This document shows positions 56,791-64,000 of a DNA stretch of 64,000 nucleotides, piece by piece. The stretch is from Streptacidiphilus albus JL83 (lineage in GTDB: Bacteria; Actinomycetota; Actinomycetes; Streptomycetales; Streptomycetaceae). Position 1 is the stretch's first letter, and every line of letters starts with the position of its first letter. The stretch spans positions 8,442,017 through 8,506,016 of the forward strand of contig NZ_JQML01000001.1 in NCBI RefSeq assembly GCF_000744705.1, read 5' to 3'. The notes under the pieces are model-generated. The model did not search any database. It saw only the letters and a list, made by a program, of their open reading frames with translations, and was not told the origin of the DNA. A program made the position numbers and the translations under genes.

Positions 56791-57999
56791 TCACCCGACT
56801 GCCGGTGGCACCTTCGGCGTTCGCGCCGTCTGCCGCAGACGGACCGCCAGACCGAGGCAGACGCAGGAGACCGCCACCAGCGCCCACGGCACCGAGTCGC
56901 CGCCGAAGCTCTCGATCCCCAGGCCCAGCAGCGGCCCGGCCGCGACTCCGCCGAGGTTCGCGGTGAGGATGGCTCCCGTGGCCGCCCAGTGGATGCCGGG
57001 AGCGGCCCGATTCAGCCAGGGCAGCGCGACCGGGAACACCGGTGCGTTGAACAGGCCCGCCCCGGCCAGCGCGTACGGCGCGAGGGCCGGTATCGAGGCG
57101 AGTGCGAGGCACACCGTCGTCCCGAGACAGCTCGCCGTCACAATCGCCGGCTCGCTCCAGCGCAGCGTCAGCGGCGCGACGAGGAAGCGCCCGACCGTGA
57201 GCATGAGCCAGAATCCGGATGTTGCGTTCGCGGCGAACTCGGGGCCACGGCCCAGCAGTTGCAGATAGGTGGGCTCCCAGGCGCCGACGCCGGTCTCGAC
57301 GGCGACCTGGAGCGCGTAGAGCGCGAGGAAGGCGAAGACGATCGGGAGCAGGACGCGGCGGCTTCGGGTGCTGTCGCCGACCCGCGCCCCGCCGTCGCCC
57401 CCGCTGCCGCCACCTGCTGCTCCGTCCTCGCGGACCGTTCGCACGAACCAGCCCGCGAGCAGCAGCAGCGCCGCCGCTCCGGAGAAGGCGAGGGGGTAGT
57501 GGCGTGCTCCGAGCAGGCTGATGACCACCGGGCCGGCGACTGCGCCCAAGCCGTAGTGCGCATTGAGGATGCCGAGCATGGCCGGACTGCGCTCGCCGAA
57601 GCCGACCGCGAACAGCCCGTTGAGACCGTAGTCCATGCCGCCCGCGCCGATTCCGCTCAGCAGGCTCGCGGCGAGCGCGCACGGCCAGCCGGGCGCGAGC
57701 GCGAATCCGAGCGCGCCCAGGGCCATCAGCGAGAACGAGGCCACCAGCAGCCGACTGCTACCGACGCGCCGACGGGCGTACCCGCCCACGAGTACGCCGC
57801 AGACGGCGCCCGCATAGAACATGCTCAACGCGAGCCCCGCCCCCGAAGGGGTCAGGCCGAAGCGGCTGCGCAGGGCCGGGATGGTCGGACCGTAGAAGGC
57901 ATTGAGCGCACCCAGCAGAGCGAAGCCCGCGCAGGCGGCAACCACCGCCGCCGGATCGAACAGGCGTGCTCCATCCGTCCGCCGCCGGGCCCGCACCAT
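56791..57999 (-). CDS. MFS transporter
   Basis: This 402-residue protein has about twelve hydrophobic segments with a soluble Gly/Arg loop in the middle (about residues 195-215). The GGYARRRVGSSR loop between helices 2 and 3 is the usual MFS motif A position. The substrate is unknown; the nearest look is to small fucose/sugar-like or drug permeases, but I cannot decide. The ATG at 57999 has AGGG upstream. It reads toward the marR gene and may also be under its control. Confidence 0.88.
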   Translation of the reverse strand: MVRARRRTDGARLFDPAAVVAACAGFALLGALNAFYGPTIPALRSRFGLTPSGAGLALSMFYAGAVCGVLVGGYARRRVGSSRLLVASFSLMALGALGFALAPGWPCALAASLLSGIGAGGMDYGLNGLFAVGFGERSPAMLGILNAHYGLGAVAGPVVISLLGARHYPLAFSGAAALLLLAGWFVRTVREDGAAGGGSGGDGGARVGDSTRSRRVLLPIVFAFLALYALQVAVETGVGAWEPTYLQLLGRGPEFAANATSGFWLMLTVGRFLVAPLTLRWSEPAIVTASCLGTTVCLALASIPALAPYALAGAGLFNAPVFPVALPWLNRAAPGIHWAATGAILTANLGGVAAGPLLGLGIESFGGDSVPWALVAVSCVCLGLAVRLRQTARTPKVPPAVG

Positions 58000-58071
58000 C
58001 TCGGCACCCTACATCGGGATTCCCGGGACACGCCGGGGCGGTGCGCGCGGTGGCCGCCGGACCGGGCACAA

Positions 58072-58105
58072 CCATGGGCCCCGCCTTGGCAGGCGGGGCC
58101 CATGG
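58072..58105 (-). terminator. 14-bp perfect hairpin after the S53 peptidase
   Basis: CCATGGGCCCCGCC (58072-58085) and GGCGGGGCCCATGG (58092-58105) form a perfect stem with a 6-base loop. It starts 30 bases beyond the protease stop on the minus strand and lies upstream of the MFS start, separating the two genes. Confidence 0.88.
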
Positions 58106-58135
58106 CCGGTCAGCGACCCGGAGGGTCGTGATGGA

Positions 58136-60406
58136 TCAGGAGGCGTTCAGTGCGACCTCGCCGACCACGTAGCTGGTCTGGTTGCTGTTGGTCTCGACGC
58201 CGGTGAACAGCAGGGTCACCGTCTTGCCCGCGTAGGACGAGACGTTGAAGCTGTGTTCCTGGTAGCCGGAGGCGGCGTTGAGGTTGGTGTAGGTGCCGAT
58301 GACGGTACCGCCGACGCTGACCGTGAAGGAGCCGTTGGTGGTACCGGTCTGGGCGCTGTCGATGTGCAGCCACAGGTTCAGCGTGGCCGAGCAGCCGGCG
58401 GGGATGGTCACCGACTGGGAGAGCGTGTCGGTGTGCTTGGCCCCGTAGCCGTCGAGCCAGGCGGCGTAGTTGCCGGTGTAGGCGGGCTCGCTCGGCGCCC
58501 ACTCGCCGATGACGTCAGGGCTCGACGTCCAGTCGGTGGAGCCGCTGGCGAAGGTCCCGTTGCCGACCTTGTTGCCGGGGGAGGGGCAGCCGCTGGTGGC
58601 GGAGTTGACGGTCCAGCTGAAGCTGGTGCTGCCGGTGGCTCCGGTGGTGTCCTTGGCGGTGACCGTGACCGAGGAGGTTCCGGCGGTGGTCGGGGTGCCG
58701 GAGATCAGGCCGGTGCTGGCGTTGATCGACAGGCCGGCCGGGAGGCCGGTGGCCGAGTAGGTCAGGGTCTGGCCGGAGGCCGAGTCGCTGGCGCTGATCT
58801 GCAGCGAGGCGGCGGTGCCGACGGTGCCGGTCTGGTTGCCCGGGCCGGTGACGGTCACGGTGTTGCCGCCGGACTTGGCGCTGACGGTCCAGCTGAAGCT
58901 GGTGCTGCCGGTGGCTCCGGTGGTGTCCTTGGCGGTGACCGTGACCGAGGAGGTTCCGGCGGTGGTCGGGGTGCCGGAGATCAGGCCGGTGCCGGCGTTG
59001 ATCGACAGGCCGGCCGGGAGGCCGGTGGCCGAGTAGGTCAGGGTCTGACCGGAGGCCGAGTCGGACGCCGCGATCTGCAGCGACGCCGCGGTGCCGACCG
59101 TGCCGGTCTGGCTGCCGGGGTTGGTCACCGTCACCGTGTCGGTGGTGCTGCTGCCGCCGAAGGCCGCCAGGCCGTCAGGGGTACCGAAGCCCGCCGGGCC
59201 GTTGTAGCCGGTGCCGCCGGTGCACAGGTAGGCCGGGCTGCACGAGCCGTCGGCGCCGCTGGTCACCGGGTAGAGGTTGCTGGTGTGCTGGTAGGGGTCC
59301 TCGCCCGGGTTGCTGCCCGCGTTGCCTGCCAGCGCGTACATGGCGGCGATCATCGGGGAGGAGGCGCTGGTGCCGCCGACCTCGTTCCAGCCGCCGTTGC
59401 CGTTGGAGGTGTCGTAGACGGCCACGCCGGTGTTCGGGTCGGCGTCGGCCGCGATGTCGTTGTCGGTGCGCTTGGAGCAGCCGGTGTCGGCCTGCCACGA
59501 CGGCTTGGGCTCGTAGGCGGAGCAGCCGGATCCGGTGCCCTCACCGCCGGAGCTCGATCCCCAGACGGTCTCGGTCCAGCCGCGGGAGTTGGACGCGGTG
59601 CTGAGGCTGGTGCCGCCGACGGAGACCACGTAGGGCGAGGTCGCCGGGTAGATCACGCCGTAGCCGGAGTCACCCGCGGAGGCGGTGATGACGGTGCCGG
59701 GGTGGTCGAAGTACTCGGAGTCCAGGGAGGTGTCGGAGGACGCCTCGGTCCCGCCCCACGAGTTGGAGACGTAGCCGGCCATGCTCGCGGCGGTGTTCTC
59801 CGCGATGTACAGGCCGTCGCTGGAGTCGTCCTGCGCCTCGACCAGGACGATCTTGCAGTTCGGGCAGGTGGCCGAGACCATGTCGAGGTCGAGGGACTCC
59901 TCCAGGGTCCAGTCGTCCGAGGACGGGGCCTCGGGCGGGAGCGGCGAGGTCGCGCCGGTCTGGTTGACCTTGGTGAAGTTGGCCGCGGGCAGCCCGGCGG
60001 CGGACCGGTAGGCGGCCAGGTCGCTGGCGGCCGTCGGGTCGTCGTAGGCGTCGACCAGGGCGACGGTCGCGCCGGTGCCGTTGCTGGCAGCGGCGGAGGC
60101 GATGTTGTAGGCCGACTGGAGCTGCGAGGGGCCGTAGCCGTATCCCGAGGGGATGGCCTGCGGCGAGGTGGTGTCCAGCATCGGGTGGATCCCGGTCCGC
60201 TTGAGGACCTGGCAGGCCATCTTGCCGGGCGCGGCCGTGTTCGGGCACGCGTGCACTGCGGCTGAACCTGTGGACTGAGCAGCGGTCAGGGCTTCGGCCG
60301 AGGCTGGGGTGAGGGCGAGCATTCCGCCTACGGCGAGGGCGATCGGGGTGACGATCGCGGTGATGCGGCGCCAGCTGTGGCCGGCGTCCGGCGTGTTCGC
60401 GCGCAA
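58136..60406 (-). CDS. Secreted S53 (sedolisin-like) peptidase with two Ig-like repeats
   Basis: The protein has 756 residues from a TTG start at 60406. I prefer this start because GAGAGGAAA precedes it and it gives a clean signal peptide (basic SWRR, hydrophobic core, cut near PASAEA); the upstream frame to 60568 does not look like protein. The catalytic domain (about residues 85-430) has Glu169 and Asp173 in EESLD, the oxyanion Asp246 in SAGDSGY and Ser347 in GGTSASSP, the S53 triad pattern. The large kumamolisin-type propeptide is absent; only about 50 residues separate signal and enzyme. Two near-identical Ig-like repeats of 92 residues follow, then a beta-sandwich domain of about 150 residues that may bind carbohydrate. 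Confidence 0.92.
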   Translation of the reverse strand: MRANTPDAGHSWRRITAIVTPIALAVGGMLALTPASAEALTAAQSTGSAAVHACPNTAAPGKMACQVLKRTGIHPMLDTTSPQAIPSGYGYGPSQLQSAYNIASAAASNGTGATVALVDAYDDPTAASDLAAYRSAAGLPAANFTKVNQTGATSPLPPEAPSSDDWTLEESLDLDMVSATCPNCKIVLVEAQDDSSDGLYIAENTAASMAGYVSNSWGGTEASSDTSLDSEYFDHPGTVITASAGDSGYGVIYPATSPYVVSVGGTSLSTASNSRGWTETVWGSSSGGEGTGSGCSAYEPKPSWQADTGCSKRTDNDIAADADPNTGVAVYDTSNGNGGWNEVGGTSASSPMIAAMYALAGNAGSNPGEDPYQHTSNLYPVTSGADGSCSPAYLCTGGTGYNGPAGFGTPDGLAAFGGSSTTDTVTVTNPGSQTGTVGTAASLQIAASDSASGQTLTYSATGLPAGLSINAGTGLISGTPTTAGTSSVTVTAKDTTGATGSTSFSWTVSAKSGGNTVTVTGPGNQTGTVGTAASLQISASDSASGQTLTYSATGLPAGLSINASTGLISGTPTTAGTSSVTVTAKDTTGATGSTSFSWTVNSATSGCPSPGNKVGNGTFASGSTDWTSSPDVIGEWAPSEPAYTGNYAAWLDGYGAKHTDTLSQSVTIPAGCSATLNLWLHIDSAQTGTTNGSFTVSVGGTVIGTYTNLNAASGYQEHSFNVSSYAGKTVTLLFTGVETNSNQTSYVVGEVALNAS
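58606..59157. repeat. 276-bp tandem DNA repeat in the S53 peptidase gene
   Basis: Two copies (58606-58881 and 58882-59157) encode the two Ig-like domains. Their first 200 bases or so match almost base for base (for instance the 19 bases TGACGGTCCAGCTGAAGCT recur exactly 276 bases apart), while the ends differ more. That pattern suggests recent duplication or gene conversion. Confidence 0.9.
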
Positions 60407-60600
60407 CGAGTTTCCTCTCTCTGGAGTGGTGCGTCGTTGCCCCGTGAGTTCCGGGGGGATTTCCCGTACCTGGGTACGCCGAATCAGCCCGTTCACCGGG
60501 ATGATGAGGCGGCGTGTCCGTACCATGACGTCTCGTCGAGCTGTACGCGTTCTCAGGCGCTGAACCATCGAGCGGAGTGCTTGCGGATACGGACGTCTGC

Positions 60601-60629
60601 ATCATAGGAACGCATCTTGGCCGTGTGCA
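60601..60629 (-). promoter_or_regulatory. Predicted promoter of the S53 peptidase
   Basis: On the minus strand, TGCACA (60629-60624) and TATGAT (60606-60601) are 17 bases apart. Transcription would start near 60594, giving a leader of about 188 bases before the TTG start. The leader can form a CGTACC/GGTACG hairpin (60465-60478) and other GC stems. Confidence 0.45.
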
Positions 60630-60648
60630 GTCAACAGCCGAGGCATAT

Positions 60649-60670
60649 ATTTGACTCCGCATTGTCAAAT
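60649..60670. promoter_or_regulatory. AT-rich inverted repeat upstream of the S53 peptidase
   Basis: ATTTGAC (60649-60655) and GTCAAAT (60664-60670) are perfect inverted arms with an 8-base spacer. It is one of the few AT-rich patches here and lies 20 bases upstream of the predicted promoter, so it may be a regulator site. Confidence 0.5.
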
Positions 60671-60920
60671 CGATGCCTGGATTCCGACCGTCGGCCCGGC
60701 CCTTGTCCAATAGCTCGTCCCTGCTGGTCGGACGGCATTTCGCTACTCCGGGTGGGCGCCGCTGAGCAGCACCTCGATGCCCGGGTCCGGTAGTGGTCCG
60801 CCCTGGTCGAAGGGCATGAAGCAGCGCTTGCCGCCGGCTTGAAGCAGGGCTTGCTTCCTCGTGCCCCGGGCGGTCGGCACAGTGGGGGCCACCCCTCCCC
60901 TTTCCTGCCTCGGAGTCGTC
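60671..60920. other. Intergenic region with a possible coding remnant
   Basis: No full gene is seen between the peptidase promoter and the lipoprotein start. On the minus strand 60743-60835 reads KRCFMPFDQGGPLPDPGIE and ends in a stop 10 residues later. It looks protein-like but has no credible start and no recognised family, so it may be a gene remnant or chance. Confidence 0.35.
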
Positions 60921-61613
60921 ATGCCCAAGCAGTTCACCGTGCCGACAACCCTGCTCCTCCTGAGCGCCGTGCTGAGCGCGGCGGCGACCGGCTGCAGCGG
61001 CGGGACGGCCACCGCACAGCCTGCGGCGGCCCGCACTGCCACCGCCACCACCACTGCCGCCACCGCCACCACCGCTGCCACCGCCGGTGGCGGCTGGGCG
61101 CTGACCGCGCCCGGGGCGGCGGCGGGCCTGGCCCGGTTCCAACCGCCCGCCGACGAGGCGGCGAAGCTGACCCAGGCGCTCGACCGGACCGCCCAGGAAC
61201 TGGGGATCACCGGCAGCGCGGTCGAGGCGGTCTACGACGATCCCGCCCAGGGCGGCTATCTCGTCTTCGCCGGCTTCAACGGCTCCGGCTACGACCCGTC
61301 GGCGCTGGACCGGATGGCCCAGGTGCCGGCCACCCGGCAGGACGGGACCGGCGACCGGATCACCCAGGACTGGCAGCCGACGTCGGCGGGCGACCACGGC
61401 GGACAGGCCGGCTGCCAGGAGACCATGGTCCAGTCCGGCAGCCTGGCGGTCCTCTCGTCCTCCTGCCTGTGGCTGACCCGAACCACCTTCGGCCTGGTCA
61501 CGTACTACCCGAACACCGGCAGCGACGACTTTCTGACGGACACCCCGGCCTCCGTGGTCGCCCCGTTGATGCGGAAGGTCAGGGACGCCGTCGAGCAGCC
61601 CGCCCGATCGTGA
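60921..61613 (+). CDS. Putative lipoprotein, function unknown
   Basis: The protein has 230 residues. A signal sequence with a hydrophobic core ends in AATGC at residues 21-25, a plausible lipobox with Cys25. An Ala/Thr-rich linker (about residues 28-56) would tether the globular part outside the membrane. The domain (about 60-230) has two Cys that could pair (near 166 and 179) and no motif I know. The ATG at 60921 has GGAG upstream; an earlier in-frame start gives a poor signal peptide. The LysR regulator starts 46 bases later in the same direction. Confidence 0.8.
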   Translation: MPKQFTVPTTLLLLSAVLSAAATGCSGGTATAQPAAARTATATTTAATATTAATAGGGWALTAPGAAAGLARFQPPADEAAKLTQALDRTAQELGITGSAVEAVYDDPAQGGYLVFAGFNGSGYDPSALDRMAQVPATRQDGTGDRITQDWQPTSAGDHGGQAGCQETMVQSGSLAVLSSSCLWLTRTTFGLVTYYPNTGSDDFLTDTPASVVAPLMRKVRDAVEQPARS

Positions 61614-61624
61614 TGGACTGTCCT

Positions 61625-61642
61625 CGGCCGATCGATCGACCG
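61625..61642. promoter_or_regulatory. Inverted repeat before the LysR gene
   Basis: CGGCCGATCGATCGACCG is symmetric at 16 of 18 positions and ends 17 bases before the GTG start. LysR proteins often bind near their own start, so it may be an autoregulatory site, but the GATC-rich core could also be chance. Confidence 0.3.
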
Positions 61643-61659
61643 ACGCCGAGGGAGCAGTC

Positions 61660-62625
61660 GTGGAGTTGGAGCCCAGGCGGCTCGTCGTGCTGCACACCGT
61701 GCAGCAGGCCGGCGGGATCGCCGCCGCCGCGCGGCTGCTGGGCATCAGCCCCTCGGCCGTCTCCCAGACGGTGCGCCGGCTGGAGCAGGAGGCCGGCGCG
61801 GTGCTGCTGGACCGGGCCGAGGGCCGGGCCGAACTCACGCGCACCGGCCTGGCGTTGGCCGCACACGGAGCCAGGATCGCCGAGGAGCTGTCCGCTGCGG
61901 AGCGGGCGCTGACCGGCACCGGCACGGCGGGTGTCGAGGGGCCGGTGTCGATCGGTTCGGTGCTGGCCGTGCTCACCGTCCTGGTCGCCCGGGTGACCGC
62001 GTCGCTCGCCGAGCGGCATCCGGCGCTGCGGCCGGAGTTGAGCGAGACGTCCGCCCCGGACGGGCTGCGGGCGCTGCGCCGGGGCGCGCTGGACGTGCTG
62101 CTGATCACCGGCGACCAGGAGCACCGGCCGGTCCCGCCCGCGGGCTGCGGGTTGAAGGTCCTTGCCCAGGAGCGGTACCGGGTCGGGGTTCCCAGCGCCT
62201 GGGGCGAGCCCCCGGCCGCGGCGGCCGGTCTGGCGGCCGTGCCCTGGATCGGGGCGCCGGACGGGAGCGCGCGGGCCCGGGCCCACGCCCGGCTGGCGGC
62301 CGAACTCGGCCTGCCGGAGCAGCCGACCGCCCATCGGGCGACCAACTGGTCGGCGGTGGCGGCGATGGTCCGCGCCGGGCTGGGCGCGGTCGTGCTGCCC
62401 GAGTCGGTCGCCTCGCGCACCCCGGGGCTGAGCCTGCTCCCGGTACCGGTACCGGGCACGTTCGAGACCCTGGTCCTGCACCGGCTCAGCGGCCCCGGTC
62501 AGGTCTCCGCGCCGGTGGCGGCGGTACTGACCCGGCTGGCCGAGGTGACCCTCGACGTGGCCGAGGAACTCTCCCGGGCCGGGCTGCTGGAGCGCGAACC
62601 CGTGGTCCGCACGACCCTGGTCTGA
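61660..62625 (+). CDS. LysR-family transcriptional regulator
   Basis: This 321-residue regulator has the N-terminal helix-turn-helix of LysR proteins (residues about 5-60; GGIAAAARLLGISPSAVSQT then RRLEQEAGAVLLDR) and the effector-binding domain (about 95-300). The GTG at 61660 has GAGGGAG upstream. LysR proteins usually control a divergent or adjacent gene; here neighbours all read the same way, so the target is not evident. It could act on the lipoprotein upstream. Confidence 0.93.
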   Translation: MELEPRRLVVLHTVQQAGGIAAAARLLGISPSAVSQTVRRLEQEAGAVLLDRAEGRAELTRTGLALAAHGARIAEELSAAERALTGTGTAGVEGPVSIGSVLAVLTVLVARVTASLAERHPALRPELSETSAPDGLRALRRGALDVLLITGDQEHRPVPPAGCGLKVLAQERYRVGVPSAWGEPPAAAAGLAAVPWIGAPDGSARARAHARLAAELGLPEQPTAHRATNWSAVAAMVRAGLGAVVLPESVASRTPGLSLLPVPVPGTFETLVLHRLSGPGQVSAPVAAVLTRLAEVTLDVAEELSRAGLLEREPVVRTTLV

Positions 62626-62676
62626 CCACCGCGCCCGCCGGGCCCGCTGCCGTGGCCGACTTCGCCCCGGGGCCTG

Positions 62677-62705
62677 GTGTCGCACCCGCCCGATGCACGT
62701 ACGAT
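62677..62705 (+). promoter_or_regulatory. Promoter for a leaderless transcript
   Basis: GTGTCG (62677-62682) and TACGAT (62700-62705) are 17 bases apart. TACGAT ends six bases before the ATG at 62712, so the transcript should begin at or next to the start codon. No ribosome site is present, which agrees with leaderless initiation. Confidence 0.5.
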
Positions 62706-62711
62706 CAACCA

Positions 62712-63248
62712 ATGTCAGACATGACGGAAACCACGCCCGGCTGGCTCGCCTCCGACGATCTGGAACTGGCGCGTGCCCGGATGCCCATCCTGTACGTCGA
62801 GGCGGTACCGGTGCGGGTCGACGACAGCGGTGAAGTGACGCACATCGGGCTCCTGTTGCGGATCGGGGCGGACGGGACCGTCAGTCGCGCCCTGGTCTCC
62901 GGCCGGGTGCTGCACCACGAACGGGTCCGCGACGCCCTGCTGCGGCATCTGGAGAAGGACCTCGGTCCGGTGGCGCTGCCCAGGGTCCCGGCCTCGCTGC
63001 AGCCCTTCACCGTCGCCGAGTACTTCCCGACGCAGGGGGTCACCCCGTTCCACGACCCCCGGCAGCACGCGGTGTCGCTGGCCTACATCGTCCCGGTGAG
63101 CGGCGACTGCCGGCCCCGCCAGGACGCTCTCGACCTGGTCTGGTTCAGCCCGCAGGAGGCGTCCTCCGCGCTGGTCCAGCAGGAGATGCCGGGCGGCCAG
63201 GGACTCCTGCTGAAGCAGGCCCTGGCCCACGCCGGCTGCCTGAGCTGA
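62712..63248 (+). CDS. NUDIX-family protein (DUF4916-like)
   Basis: This 178-residue protein resembles actinobacterial NUDIX-fold proteins (WLASDDLELARARMPILYVE start; LGLLLRIGADG-like and AYFPT-like strands; FSPQEAS end). The classic NUDIX box GX5EX7REUXEEXGU is not evident, so hydrolase activity is doubtful. The start is fixed by the TACGAT promoter six bases upstream and the lack of any ribosome site for other starts. It is convergent with the last gene. Confidence 0.72.
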   Translation: MSDMTETTPGWLASDDLELARARMPILYVEAVPVRVDDSGEVTHIGLLLRIGADGTVSRALVSGRVLHHERVRDALLRHLEKDLGPVALPRVPASLQPFTVAEYFPTQGVTPFHDPRQHAVSLAYIVPVSGDCRPRQDALDLVWFSPQEASSALVQQEMPGGQGLLLKQALAHAGCLS

Positions 63249-63291
63249 GCGCACCCGACCGCATCCCCCGCCCGCAACGACCGCCGGACCG

Positions 63292-63933
63292 CTAGCGGGC
63301 TGCTGGGACCAGCCGTCCCAGCAGCTCGCCGAAGGCCACCAGCCGGTCGATCTGCCCCGGCCCGCCGTCGTCCAGCGACTTGCTGAAACGGAACGCCTCC
63401 GGGCGGAACCGGGCGGTGCCCGCGCCGCCCTCGTCCAGCGCGACCGCGCTCAACTCCTGGACCGCGCCGGTGGTCACCACCACGAACACCCCGCGCCGGG
63501 CCCTGGCGCCCGCGCCGTCGCGGCCGACCAGGGTGCGCATCCCGACATGGCGCACCTCGGCCAGCGGCAGCACCTGGATCGACGAGTCCAGCACCGTGCC
63601 GCCGGGCGCGGTCCGGTCGGCGACCTCCTCGCTGTGCCAGAGGATCAGCCGCCGCCCGTCGCAGACCGCGGCCTCCTGCCAGACCGAGGCGCCGGCCTCG
63701 GTCAGGTCCACCACCCGCTCCAGCGTGAAGCCGCGCACCCGGTGCCGGCCCAGCACGCCGCCGATCGCCTCCAGCGCCACGTCCGGGTGGAGGAAGTAGG
63801 CCTCCGCCGCCTGCTCCAGCCGTCGGTACGGCGACCAGTCCGATCCCGGCAGCCCCACCGGGTACCCGCCGTCCTCCGGTCCCTGCGGGCCCCCGTCACC
63901 CGATCCGCGCCGCCTCGACACCCTGCTGAACAT
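63292..63933 (-). CDS. Uncharacterised actinobacterial protein
   Basis: The protein has 213 residues, with no signal peptide or membrane segment. The first 30 residues are Gly/Arg-rich and probably disordered; the rest alternates strands and one C-terminal helix (about 165-213), perhaps a small PH-like or beta-barrel fold. I recognise no catalytic motif. The ATG at 63933 has AAGGGGGG upstream. It converges with the NUDIX gene, 43 bases apart. The remaining 67 bases to the window end show nothing. Confidence 0.7.
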   Translation of the reverse strand: MFSRVSRRRGSGDGGPQGPEDGGYPVGLPGSDWSPYRRLEQAAEAYFLHPDVALEAIGGVLGRHRVRGFTLERVVDLTEAGASVWQEAAVCDGRRLILWHSEEVADRTAPGGTVLDSSIQVLPLAEVRHVGMRTLVGRDGAGARARRGVFVVVTTGAVQELSAVALDEGGAGTARFRPEAFRFSKSLDDGGPGQIDRLVAFGELLGRLVPAAR

Positions 63934-64000
63934 GGCTCGCCCCCCTTGCTCCCGGGGCGCGCGCCGACCGACCCCGGCCCTGGCCCTGCCCCTGCTGGAA

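Noticed and set aside
60407..60594. Known riboswitch (c-di-AMP type) in the protease leader
   Set aside because: I saw GC stems and a GGTACGGG stretch but could not match the conserved core; no named riboswitch is claimed.
60743..61210. 155-codon minus-strand frame under the lipoprotein gene
   Set aside because: Most of it is antisense to the lipoprotein with biased composition; only its last 28 residues look protein-like, so it is noted as a possible remnant only.

Overview
The window is very GC-rich (well over 70% by eye). It uses GTG and TTG starts, long stable hairpins without U-tracts as terminators, and gene families typical of filamentous actinobacteria: NRPS with an MbtH partner, an ECF sigma with zinc-finger anti-sigma, secreted Rhs/YD proteins, and a secreted S53 protease. 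It most likely comes from a Streptomyces or Kitasatospora-like chromosome. No rRNA, tRNA, CRISPR array, insertion sequence or phage gene was seen.

Region 1 (1-37248) is the downstream part of a large non-ribosomal peptide cluster. Two giant synthetases read left to right with a 13-base gap. The first (3-16283) is cut by the window edge and reads A(partial)-PCP / C-A-PCP-E / C-A-PCP-E / C-PCP-E / C-A-PCP. The second (16297-36312) reads C-A-PCP-E / C-A-PCP / C-A-PCP-E / C-A-PCP / C-A-PCP-E. Condensation types match: each C after an E has the D-CL look, and each C after a plain PCP has the L-Cl look. Two features stand out. The fourth visible module has no adenylation domain, and the last module ends in an epimerase with no thioesterase. 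Pocket residues read by eye suggest Thr at module 7, Val-like residues at modules 3 and 9, and basic residues at modules 6 and 8. Modules 2, 5 and 10 are not assigned. An MbtH gene and a strong hairpin follow, then a GNAT acetyltransferase.

Region 2 (37269-46293) holds small regulatory, membrane and hydrolase units. A PadR-type regulator leads a leftward set (membrane protein, DUF2993/LmeA-like protein) and is divergent from an HSL-type esterase; a similar AT-rich motif lies near each start. Next comes a tightly overlapping leftward operon: ECF sigma, zinc-finger anti-sigma with a multi-TM domain, ABC ATPase and two membrane proteins. An S33 proline-iminopeptidase-like enzyme follows, with its own perfect-stem terminator.

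Region 3 (46294-53753) is a polymorphic-toxin-like locus. It has a 2124-residue secreted Rhs/YD-repeat protein with a variable C-terminal tip, a 42-codon small gene, a displaced and frameshifted Rhs core plus second tip, and a 69-residue membrane protein placed like an immunity gene. The DNA is visibly less GC-rich from the first tip to the second.

Region 4 (53842-64000) is chromosomal housekeeping and accessory genes: a RibD/DHFR-like reductase, a FUSC membrane protein divergent from a MarR regulator, a relic of an MFS gene under the MarR tail, an intact MFS transporter, a secreted S53 peptidase with duplicated Ig-like repeats, a lipoprotein, a LysR regulator, a NUDIX-family protein that looks leaderless, and one uncharacterised protein.
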